Position numbers and translations under genes: made by a program. From the NCBI GenBank assembly GCA_023262365.1, contig JALRBF010000267.1, positions 1 through 6,042 of the forward strand: a stretch of DNA of 6,042 nt. The letters run 5' to 3'. Origin of the DNA: Burkholderiaceae bacterium. GTDB lineage: Bacteria > Pseudomonadota > Gammaproteobacteria > Burkholderiales > Burkholderiaceae_C. Below, piece by piece: positions 1 to 5,457 of the stretch; position 1 is the first letter of the stretch, and every line of letters begins with the position of its first letter. The notes below the pieces were generated by a model, which was not told the origin of the DNA, did not search any database, and saw nothing but the letters and a program-made list of their open reading frames with translations.

Positions 1-1
1 G

Positions 2-691
2 CGGGGGTTGTTTGAGCTCTACCACGCCGAGCAAGAAATTCGTCGTGCCCTGCAGCGCCGTGTTGACTTGAAGTCGGGCGGGTATTTGGTGATTGACGCC
101 ACCGAAGCGCTGACCGCGATTGACGTCAATACCGGGGGGTACGTGGGTGAGCGCAACTTTGCCGACACCATTTTTAAAACCAATTTGGAAGCCGCGCACA
201 TGATTGCCAGGCAGCTTAGGCTGCGCAATCTGGGCGGTATTGTGGTGGTGGACTTTATTGACATGGCCCAAGACGCCCACCGCGACGCCGTGCTGGAGGT
301 GCTGCAGCAGCAGCTGACGCGCGATCGGGTGCGCACGGCCATTGGCGGGTTTTCGCCGCTGGGGTTGCTTGAACTCACGCGCAAGCGCACCCGCGAGTCA
401 CTGGCGCAGGTGCTAACCGAAACGTGTCCGGCATGCGACGGGCGCGGTCACGTCAAAACCCCGCGCACCGTGTGCTACGACATTTTGCGTGAAATCTTGA
501 CCGAGTCGCGCAGCTTCAGTCCGCAGCGCTTTGCCGTGGTGGCGCACCCCAGCGTGATTGATATGTTTTTGGACGAGGAAAGCCAGCACCTGGCCAATCT
601 AAGCGGCTTTATTCAAAAAGCCATCGAGCTGCACGCCGAGCCCAGCTTTGCTCCCGAGCACTACGACATCGTGCTACACGGCCGCGCCTAA
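2..691 (+). CDS. rng: Ribonuclease G, 3' part (5' end beyond the window)
   Basis: This is the C-terminal 229 residues of an RNase E/G family endoribonuclease. Such enzymes cut single-stranded A/U-rich RNA, and RNase G matures the 5' end of 16S rRNA and starts decay of some mRNAs. The frame is open from base 2, so the first TTG at 8 is internal and not a start. Counting from the first full codon, the two Mg-binding aspartates are D41 (in AIDVNTG) and D84 (in VVVDFIDM). The Zn-link cysteines are C142 and C145 (CPACDGRG). The spacings of 43 and 58 residues equal those I recall for E. coli RNase E (D303, D346, C404). LRLRNLGG and LTRKRTRESL are further family signatures. The protein ends soon after the Zn-link, with no long disordered scaffold tail, which separates RNase G from RNase E. 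E. coli RNase G is about 489 residues, so roughly half is missing here. The TAA stop overlaps the stop of the convergent ABC gene. Confidence 0.95.
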   Translation, partial: RGLFELYHAEQEIRRALQRRVDLKSGGYLVIDATEALTAIDVNTGGYVGERNFADTIFKTNLEAAHMIARQLRLRNLGGIVVVDFIDMAQDAHRDAVLEVLQQQLTRDRVRTAIGGFSPLGLLELTRKRTRESLAQVLTETCPACDGRGHVKTPRTVCYDILREILTESRSFSPQRFAVVAHPSVIDMFLDEESQHLANLSGFIQKAIELHAEPSFAPEHYDIVLHGRA

Positions 692-2445
692 GTGGGTTGT
701 CCCAGGCGGTGCAGCTGCGCGTACAGCCCGCCTTGAGCCAGCAACGCCTGGTGCGTGCCTTGCTCAACCATTTGCCCCTCGGCCATCACCACCACGCGGT
801 CGGCGTGCTCAACCGTTGACAAGCGGTGCGCAATGATGAGCACGGTGCGCCCGCGCATCAGGCGCTGCAAGGCTTCTTGCACCAAGCGCTCTGAGGCGTT
901 GTCCAGCGCCGAGGTGGCTTCGTCCAAAATCAAAATGGGCGCGTCGCGGTAAATCGCCCGAGCAATCGCCAGGCGCTGGCGCTGGCCGCCCGAGAGCTCG
1001 CTGGCGTTGTGGCCCACCACGCTGTGCAGCCCCTCGGGCAGGCTGTGCAGCCAGTCGCCGAGGTTGGCGTCTAGAAGGGCTTGACGCACCCGCGCAAGGT
1101 CCGGTGCTTGGCCCAAGGCCACGTTGGCGGCTACGGTGTCGTTAAACATCACCACGTCTTGCGCCACCAGTGCCAATTGTTGACGCAGTGCCAGCACATC
1201 CCAATCGGGTAACGCCACGCCATCAAGCGTGACCGTGCCTTGGCTTGGCGTAACAAAACGCGGCAGCAAATGCACCATGGAGGTTTTGCCTGCGCCCGAT
1301 GGACCAACCAGAGCCACCACCTCGCCGGCCTTTACCTCTAGCGTGACTTGGCGCAGCGCCGCGTGCGTGGCCCCGGGGTAGTGCAAGCTTACGTTGTGCC
1401 AGCACAAATGCCCCTGGGCGCGCGCCACCCGATGCGCACCCCCGGCGGGCTCGGGTGGGGTCTCCAGCAGGCGGCGGCCTCGGTCAAGGGCGGCCAAGCC
1501 GCGGGTAATGGGCGTGGCCACGTCGGCGAGGTTTTTAATGGGGTTAACCAGCAACAACATGGCCGTAACAAATGAGACAAAACTGCCCACCGAGACCTGC
1601 TGTTGCTGACTTTGCATCAGCGCCACCACCAACACCGCCGACAGCGCGAAGGACGCCAAGATTTGCGTAATGGGTCGCATGGCGGCACTGGCAATGGTGG
1701 ACTTCATGCCAAGCCGTCGCAAGCGCTGGCTCAAGCTGTCAAAACGATCAATTTGCTGCTGCTGCGCACCATGCAACCGCACCGAGCGGTGCGCCAACGT
1801 GTTTTCTTCCACCACGTAAGCCAACGCATCGGTGGCGCTTTGGGTGCTGCGTGTGAGTTGAAACAGCCGTCGCGACAGGGCGCGCATCACGCCCACCAGC
1901 AGGGGAAAAATCAACAACACCAAGGCCGTGAGCAAGGGGTTGAGGTACAGCAAGTAGCCCACCAAAGCCACCAGCGTCAGGCTGTCTTTGACGAGGGTGA
2001 GCGAGGCCTGAATGAGCAAGTTGGTGCCTTGCTGAATTTCGTACACCAAGGTGTTGGACAGGCTGCTGGCGCTTTGCTTGGTCAACCACTCAAGCCGGCT
2101 CACCATTAGGTGACCAAACATGGCCTGGCGCAACCGCATCAAGGCGCCGTTGGCAGCGTGCGCCAGGGCGTATTGCGCCACAAACATGGCGCAGCCGCGC
2201 AGCACAAACACGCCAATCAGCACCACCGGCACCGCCGCCAGGGCGATGGCTTGGCGCGCAAAGCCGTCGTCCAGCAAAATTTGCATTAGGTAAGGAATCA
2301 GCGGCTCGGTGGCTGCGGCCGCAGCTGTGGCCAGTGCGGCCCACAGCAATGCGGCGCGGGCTGGGCGAAAGTAATTCCAAAGTGCTCGTAATTGAGCGCG
2401 GTTAGGGATATCGCCGGTGGTGGTGGGGGCTTGTGTGTCACTCAC
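688..2445 (-). CDS. msbA: MsbA-type lipid A/phospholipid ABC exporter (585 aa)
   Basis: This is a half-size ABC exporter with a fused membrane domain and ATPase. It probably flips lipid A core or phospholipid across the inner membrane as a homodimer. Residues 20-320 form the transmembrane domain, with hydrophobic helices near 33-53, 68-88, 155-187 and 262-300. The nucleotide-binding domain follows: Walker A GPSGAGKT (381-388), Q-loop Q429, signature LSGGQ (484-488), Walker B ILILD with catalytic E509, D-loop SALD (512-515) and H-switch H540. The FNDTVA stretch after the Q-loop matches E. coli MsbA, and the length is close to its 582 residues. The frame stays open 65 codons upstream, but that part runs into the divergent tolB region and looks unlike a protein. 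I chose GTG at 2445 because it gives the family length; it has no clear Shine-Dalgarno sequence, so the start is less certain than the gene. Substrate is inferred from the family, and another lipid or drug exporter of the same subfamily remains possible. Confidence 0.88.
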   Translation of the reverse strand: MSDTQAPTTTGDIPNRAQLRALWNYFRPARAALLWAALATAAAAATEPLIPYLMQILLDDGFARQAIALAAVPVVLIGVFVLRGCAMFVAQYALAHAANGALMRLRQAMFGHLMVSRLEWLTKQSASSLSNTLVYEIQQGTNLLIQASLTLVKDSLTLVALVGYLLYLNPLLTALVLLIFPLLVGVMRALSRRLFQLTRSTQSATDALAYVVEENTLAHRSVRLHGAQQQQIDRFDSLSQRLRRLGMKSTIASAAMRPITQILASFALSAVLVVALMQSQQQQVSVGSFVSFVTAMLLLVNPIKNLADVATPITRGLAALDRGRRLLETPPEPAGGAHRVARAQGHLCWHNVSLHYPGATHAALRQVTLEVKAGEVVALVGPSGAGKTSMVHLLPRFVTPSQGTVTLDGVALPDWDVLALRQQLALVAQDVVMFNDTVAANVALGQAPDLARVRQALLDANLGDWLHSLPEGLHSVVGHNASELSGGQRQRLAIARAIYRDAPILILDEATSALDNASERLVQEALQRLMRGRTVLIIAHRLSTVEHADRVVVMAEGQMVEQGTHQALLAQGGLYAQLHRLGQPT

Positions 2446-2546
2446 GTCAGGTATTATGTCGGTATTAATCGTTTCTCGCGCCGTGTCTGCGCCAACCAAA
2501 CTGGGAGTTTTGTAACCGAATGGCCGATTGTTACCGGCAAGGGACC
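2446..2546. promoter_or_regulatory. Divergent intergenic region between msbA-like gene and tolB
   Basis: Both genes must be transcribed outward from this roughly 100-bp stretch. It is the only AT-richer patch nearby. On the plus strand TATTAT (2452-2457) could be a -10 element for tolB, with a poor TTGTGT (2431-2436) only 15 bp upstream. On the minus strand CATAAT (2458 down to 2453) matches five of six -10 consensus bases but has no good -35. Two pairs of short direct repeats lie here: GGTATTA at 2450 and 2461, and a TTGTAACCG-like pair at 2510 and 2528. The region is regulatory by position; the individual elements are weak guesses. Confidence 0.4.
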
Positions 2547-3851
2547 ATGGGAGGGTCACGCGAATTCGGCATCGGGCGCCGCCAGCTCTTGGGCGGTTCG
2601 GTGGCGGGCGCGTCGCTTGGCTTGGTCGCGGCGCCGGCACTCGCTCAGTTTAAGGTTGAAGTTGCCGGGGTGGGGCTTACGCAGCGACCATTTGCGCTGG
2701 CCCCGTTTAGCAACCCGGGCCGGTCGCCCGTGGCCGTAGATGCCGTGGTTGTTGCCGACTTGGAGCGCAGCGGCGAGTTTCGCCAAGTGGCCAGCGCCAG
2801 CGGCGCGCTAGACGAGAATACTCGCCCCGACTTTGAGCCGTGGCGTGCTGTGGGGGCTGATGCGCTGATTACGGGAAGCATCAACCCCGTGGCCGCTGGC
2901 CGGTGGGACGTGCGCTACCGCCTGTGGGATGTGGTACGCGGCGAAGACTTGGGCGGCGTGAGCTTTCCCGCCCGAGACACCGAATTGCGCTTGGCCGCCC
3001 ACCGCGTGGCCGACTCGGTGTACGAAAAACTTACCGGCATCCGTGGTATTTTTGCGACTCGGGTGGCCTACGTCACCGCCGACGACAACAAATACAAACT
3101 GTGGATCGCCGACGCCGACGGCGAAGAGCCGCAAACGGCGCTGGACAGCCCGGAGCCGGTGATTTCCCCGGCGTGGTCGCCCGAGGGCAACCGTTTGGCC
3201 TACGTCTCGTTTGAGGCCCGCAAGCCGGTGGTATACACCCACACGCTGTCCACGGGTGAGCGCCGCGTGGTGGCTAACTACCGGGGCTCCAACTCGGCGC
3301 CGGTGTGGACGCCTGATGGCAAAGGGCTGGTGGCTACCCTTTCGTTGGCTGGCCACTCGCAAATTTACGCCATCGGCTTAGGTGGCGGGCGGCCTACCCG
3401 GTTGTCGGATTCGCAAAGTATCGACACCGAGCCCACGTTCTCACCCGATGGCGCGTCGTTGTACTTCGTGAGCGATCGTGGCGGCTCGCCCCAAATTTAT
3501 CGCATGGCAGCCCAAGGCGGAAAAGCCCAGCGCGTGACATTTACCGGGGGCTACAACGTCTCGCCTTCCATCAGCCCAGACGGCACCCGCATGGCTTATG
3601 TGGCGCTGCTTGAGGGACGGTACACGCTGATGGTGATGGAACTGGGCTCGGGCATGGCGCAGCCAGTGCCCGGCGCGTTGGACGTGGAGAGCCCGAGCTT
3701 TTCGGCCAACGGACGTATGATTGTGTATGCCTCGCGCACCAAAGGCCGCGATGAGCTCATTACCACCACGGTTGACGGGCGCATTCGGACCCGTTTGCTC
3801 GGTGCCAAGGGCGACATTCGTGAACCAGCATGGGGACCATTTCGAGATTGA
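2547..3851 (+). CDS. tolB: Tol-Pal system periplasmic beta-propeller protein TolB (434 aa)
   Basis: TolB is the periplasmic go-between of the Tol-Pal complex: it binds Pal and TolA and helps constrict the outer membrane at division. Residues 1-33 are a signal peptide with a GRRQLLGG twin-arginine-like motif (R11, R12), a hydrophobic core and cleavage after ALA33. The N-terminal domain covers about 34-165 and ends at the EKLTG motif (160-164). The C-terminal propeller carries regular PD40/WD40-like blades (such as SPAWSPEGNRLAYVS) starting near residues 207, 251, 295, 339, 382 and 426, a 43-44 residue period. E. coli TolB is 430 residues. Start choice: ATG 2547 gives a short signal-peptide n-region but its AAGGGA (2539-2544) is only 2 nt away. 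An in-frame ATG at 2520 would add nine residues including an acidic one, with GGAG 12 nt upstream; it remains possible. pal follows after 69 bp, probably in the same operon. The usual tolQ, tolR and tolA are not upstream. Confidence 0.95.
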   Translation: MGGSREFGIGRRQLLGGSVAGASLGLVAAPALAQFKVEVAGVGLTQRPFALAPFSNPGRSPVAVDAVVVADLERSGEFRQVASASGALDENTRPDFEPWRAVGADALITGSINPVAAGRWDVRYRLWDVVRGEDLGGVSFPARDTELRLAAHRVADSVYEKLTGIRGIFATRVAYVTADDNKYKLWIADADGEEPQTALDSPEPVISPAWSPEGNRLAYVSFEARKPVVYTHTLSTGERRVVANYRGSNSAPVWTPDGKGLVATLSLAGHSQIYAIGLGGGRPTRLSDSQSIDTEPTFSPDGASLYFVSDRGGSPQIYRMAAQGGKAQRVTFTGGYNVSPSISPDGTRMAYVALLEGRYTLMVMELGSGMAQPVPGALDVESPSFSANGRMIVYASRTKGRDELITTTVDGRIRTRLLGAKGDIREPAWGPFRD

Positions 3852-3920
3852 AGCCGCCCGACGCCGGGAAAATTTTTCATTAATCCCCGTACTGGGGTGA
3901 TAGCGAAAGGAGACGACTTG
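3852..3920 (+). other. tolB-pal spacer with two small hairpins
   Basis: Two short inverted repeats lie between tolB and pal. CCCG (3857-3860) pairs with CGGG (3865-3868) and is followed by AAAATTTTTC, a weak terminator-like shape. CCCC (3885-3888) pairs with GGGG (3894-3897) around the loop gtact, just ahead of the pal ribosome binding site. The stems have only four GC pairs each, so neither is a convincing terminator. They could stabilise the pal message or tune the TolB-to-Pal ratio, but this is inference. Confidence 0.35.
3906..3913 (+). promoter_or_regulatory. Strong ribosome binding site for pal
   Basis: AAAGGAGA ends 7 nt before the ATG at 3921. It is the best Shine-Dalgarno sequence in the window and it sets the pal start, ruling out the in-frame GTG at 3897 that lies upstream of it. 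A strong site fits the high abundance of Pal relative to TolB known in E. coli. Confidence 0.85.
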
Positions 3921-4478
3921 ATGTTTACAACGAAATCCAAAACCGCCCAATGGTTGGGTGCGCTGGTGGTTGCGGCCGTGTTGGCTGGGTGCGGGTCCAC
4001 GGTGCCGCTTGACACGGGCAAAGTGACCGTGGTCGATAAATCCAAGTCGGACTCCAAGTCGGACGCGGCGGTAAGCCAAGCAGCCGGGGCCAACAAGGTT
4101 GCACCGGTCGCCGTGAAGTCGGCCAAGCTGGGCGACATGGGGCCAGAGAATGTGGGACGCGTGGTGTACTTTGACTTTGACAGCTCAGCCATCAAGGCTG
4201 AATCCCGCGAGGTGATACTGGCCCACTCCCGCTACTTGCGGGCTAACCCCGAGCGCCGAGTGGTGCTCGAGGGGCACACCGATGAGCGTGGCAGCCGTGA
4301 GTACAACGTGGCCCTGGGCCAGCGCCGTGCCGAGGCCGTGGCCAAGACCATGCTGGTGTTTGGTGCCAAAGGCAACGCCATGGAAGCGGTGAGTTTTGGT
4401 GAAGAAAAGCCCGCGGTTTTGGGCTCCAACGAAGGTGCTTGGGAAGCCAACCGCCGGGTTGAAATCACCTACCGTTAA
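3921..4478 (+). CDS. pal: Peptidoglycan-associated outer-membrane lipoprotein Pal (185 aa)
   Basis: Pal anchors the outer membrane to peptidoglycan and is the outer-membrane partner of TolB and TolA. The signal peptide ends in a lipobox LAGC with the lipidated cysteine at C24. Residue +2 is Gly rather than Asp, so sorting to the outer membrane by the Lol pathway is expected. Residues 25-78 are a flexible linker rich in Lys, Ser, Asp and Ala, including an exact SKSD duplication at 41-48. Residues 79-185 are an OmpA-like domain: VVYFDFDSSAIK (81-92), EGHTDERGSREYN (117-129) and LGQRRAEAV (132-140). D121 and R136 correspond to the pair that binds diaminopimelate in OmpA-like domains, at the usual 15-residue spacing. 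The C-terminal NRRVEI motif is also typical. E. coli Pal is 173 residues. The stop codon overlaps the cpoB start as TAATG, which suggests translational coupling. Confidence 0.96.
   Translation: MFTTKSKTAQWLGALVVAAVLAGCGSTVPLDTGKVTVVDKSKSDSKSDAAVSQAAGANKVAPVAVKSAKLGDMGPENVGRVVYFDFDSSAIKAESREVILAHSRYLRANPERRVVLEGHTDERGSREYNVALGQRRAEAVAKTMLVFGAKGNAMEAVSFGEEKPAVLGSNEGAWEANRRVEITYR
4041..4064 (+). repeat. Perfect 12-bp tandem repeat within pal
   Basis: The unit tccaagtcggac occurs twice in a row without mismatch and encodes SKSD-SKSD (residues 41-48) in the linker between the lipid anchor and the OmpA-like domain. It keeps the frame, so it only lengthens the tether by four residues. Confidence 0.95.
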
Positions 4479-5314
4479 TGGCTGCTTCGGTTCGTCTCAT
4501 GGGCCGCTTGGCTGGCTTGGCTGTGCTGGGCACGGCCAGCCTGCTGGTCGGCACCGCACGCGCTCAGTTGTTTGAGGACGTGCAGGCGCGCAACGCCATC
4601 ATCGAACTCAGGCAGTCGGTGACCCGCTTAGGGCAAGCGCTAGACGAAATCAAGCAAGTCCAAGACGAAATCAAGCAAGCCCAAGCGCAGGCACTGACCG
4701 ACTCGAGCTTATTTCAGCTCTCGGAGCGGTTGCAGCAGCTCGAAGATGCGTTGGCCTCCATTAGAGGCGCCAACGAGGTTCTAGCCCGCGACAACCAGTT
4801 GCTGCAACAGCAGGTGCAGGCGCTGCAAGCCAGCCAAACTGCTTACCGTGAGCAACTCGAGCAGCGCATGGCAAAGTTTGAGCCGCAGCAAGTGACGGTT
4901 GACGGGCAAACGTTCACCGCCTTGCCTGAGGAAAAGGCGGCCTTTGACGGGGTGCTCACCCTGGTGCGAGAGGGAAAGTTTGCCGACGTGGAGCCGGCCT
5001 TGGGTGAGTTTTTGACTCGGTACCCCGAGTCGGGCTACCTGCCTGCGGCTTTATTTTGGCTGGGTAACGCCCAGTATGCCAACGAGCGGTTTGATTTGGC
5101 CAAACAGACCTTTGAAAAGCTGGTCCAGGGTGCGCCAACCTACGCGCGACTGCCCGAGGCCGAACTGGCGCTGGCCAACAGTTTGATTGAACTCAAGGAT
5201 ATGGACGGCGCCAAGGCACGCTTTACGCGGGTGTTGTCAACCTATCCCGGCACGCCGGCGGCCGAGGTGGCCGCGCGCCGGCTTGAAGCACTGGGGCCAA
5301 AAACCAGCGGGTAG
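4478..5314 (+). CDS. cpoB: Cell division coordinator CpoB (YbgF), Tol-Pal associated (278 aa)
   Basis: CpoB is a periplasmic protein that, in E. coli, binds TolA and the peptidoglycan synthase PBP1B and coordinates septal wall synthesis with outer-membrane constriction. A Sec-type signal peptide is cleaved after ARA29, leaving QLFEDVQARNAIIELR at the mature N-terminus, a typical start for the family. Residues 34-136 form a coiled coil rich in Gln, Leu and Glu, the trimerisation region in known homologues. It contains a duplicated heptad, DEIKQVQ-DEIKQAQ (56-69). Residues 150-272 hold about three tetratricopeptide repeats (near 152, 189 and 226), with GNAQYANERFDLAKQTFEKL as the clearest. E. 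coli CpoB is about 263 residues. The ATG overlaps the pal stop and has no Shine-Dalgarno sequence, so it is probably translated by coupling; ATG 4499 is an alternative that would shorten the signal peptide by seven residues. The gene closes the tolB-pal-cpoB cluster. Confidence 0.94.
   Translation: MAASVRLMGRLAGLAVLGTASLLVGTARAQLFEDVQARNAIIELRQSVTRLGQALDEIKQVQDEIKQAQAQALTDSSLFQLSERLQQLEDALASIRGANEVLARDNQLLQQQVQALQASQTAYREQLEQRMAKFEPQQVTVDGQTFTALPEEKAAFDGVLTLVREGKFADVEPALGEFLTRYPESGYLPAALFWLGNAQYANERFDLAKQTFEKLVQGAPTYARLPEAELALANSLIELKDMDGAKARFTRVLSTYPGTPAAEVAARRLEALGPKTSG
4643..4684 (+). repeat. 21-bp tandem duplication within cpoB (one coiled-coil heptad)
   Basis: Two adjacent 21-bp units, 4643-4663 and 4664-4684, differ at a single base. 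They encode DEIKQVQ and DEIKQAQ. Twenty-one bases make exactly seven codons, one heptad, so the coiled-coil register is kept. Confidence 0.95.
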
Positions 5315-5334
5315 GCAACAGTGCATGGCGTGCG

Positions 5335-5352
5335 CAGGGGTGGATGCCCCTG
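5335..5352. repeat. CAGGGG/CCCCTG inverted repeat upstream of rimP
   Basis: CAGGGG (5335-5340) and CCCCTG (5347-5352) are perfect complements around the 6-nt loop tggatg. No T-run follows, so it is not a terminator. It lies over the expected -35 region of the candidate rimP promoter and could be an operator or simply a hairpin at the end of the cpoB message. Confidence 0.5.
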
Positions 5353-5376
5353 TTAACTTGCGCTAGAATGCGCGGA
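5341..5376 (+). promoter_or_regulatory. Candidate sigma-70 promoter for the rimP operon
   Basis: TAGAAT (5364-5369) matches five of six bases of the -10 consensus TATAAT. The hexamer 17 bp upstream, TGGATG (5341-5346), is a weak -35. The -10 box is flanked on both sides by GCGC, and the GC-rich discriminator GCGCGG (5370-5375) resembles promoters under stringent control, which would suit a translation operon. Initiation would fall near 5376, about 14 nt before the terminator hairpin. Confidence 0.45.
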
Positions 5377-5389
5377 GCACAAGAAAACA

Positions 5390-5421
5390 GGGCGGGCTGG
5401 CCAAGACCGCCCTTTTTTTTT
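5390..5421 (+). terminator. Intrinsic terminator (cpoB end or rimP leader attenuator)
   Basis: GGGCGG (5390-5395) pairs perfectly with CCGCCC (5407-5412) around an 11-nt loop, followed immediately by nine T (5413-5421). This is a textbook Rho-independent terminator on the plus strand. It could end the tolB-pal-cpoB transcript. Because a candidate promoter sits just upstream, it could also act on the rimP transcript as a premature terminator. Positions 5381-5389 are A-rich, so the reverse strand has only a poor U-tract. Confidence 0.88.
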
Positions 5422-5457
5422 GTTGAAACGCGGCGAATTAGACGAAATGGTGGCCAT

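Larger units (their letters stand above)
5315..5457 (+). promoter_or_regulatory. cpoB-rimP spacer: rimP leader region
   Basis: This 143-bp stretch between cpoB and rimP contains, in order, a CAGGGG/CCCCTG dyad, a candidate -10 element, an intrinsic terminator and a 36-bp stretch up to the rimP start. An ATG at 5447 is out of frame with rimP and opens only a short frame that dies inside rimP. E. coli has a tRNA gene (metY) at this place; I see no tRNA cloverleaf here. Confidence 0.6.

Noticed and set aside
1603..2109. 168-codon plus-strand open frame inside the ABC exporter gene
   Set aside because: It is antisense to the transmembrane domain, and its product is dominated by Gln, His and Arg, a typical reverse-complement artefact of a GC-rich gene.
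2545..2567. Restriction-like sites CCATGG and GAATTC near the tolB start and CATATG at the rimP start
   Set aside because: They look like cloning sites, but the surrounding sequence is continuous native coding and leader sequence with no vector; chance occurrence is the likely explanation.
2446..2640. N-terminal extension of the ABC exporter to an ATG at 2640
   Set aside because: It would overlap the tolB signal-peptide region, is Pro/Arg rich and makes the protein far longer than MsbA; GTG 2445 gives the normal length.
3897..3920. GTG at 3897 as the start of pal
   Set aside because: The strong AAAGGAGA lies downstream of it and at the right distance from ATG 3921, and the signal peptide starts properly there.
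3441..4195. Two long minus-strand frames (3441-4079 and 3596-4195) opposite tolB and pal
   Set aside because: They lie antisense to two clear genes, overlap each other in different frames and show no recognisable domain.
5315..5457. Possible tRNA gene ahead of rimP, as in E. coli (metY)
   Set aside because: No cloverleaf arms or GTTCRA-type T-loop could be found; the space is filled by the candidate promoter and terminator.
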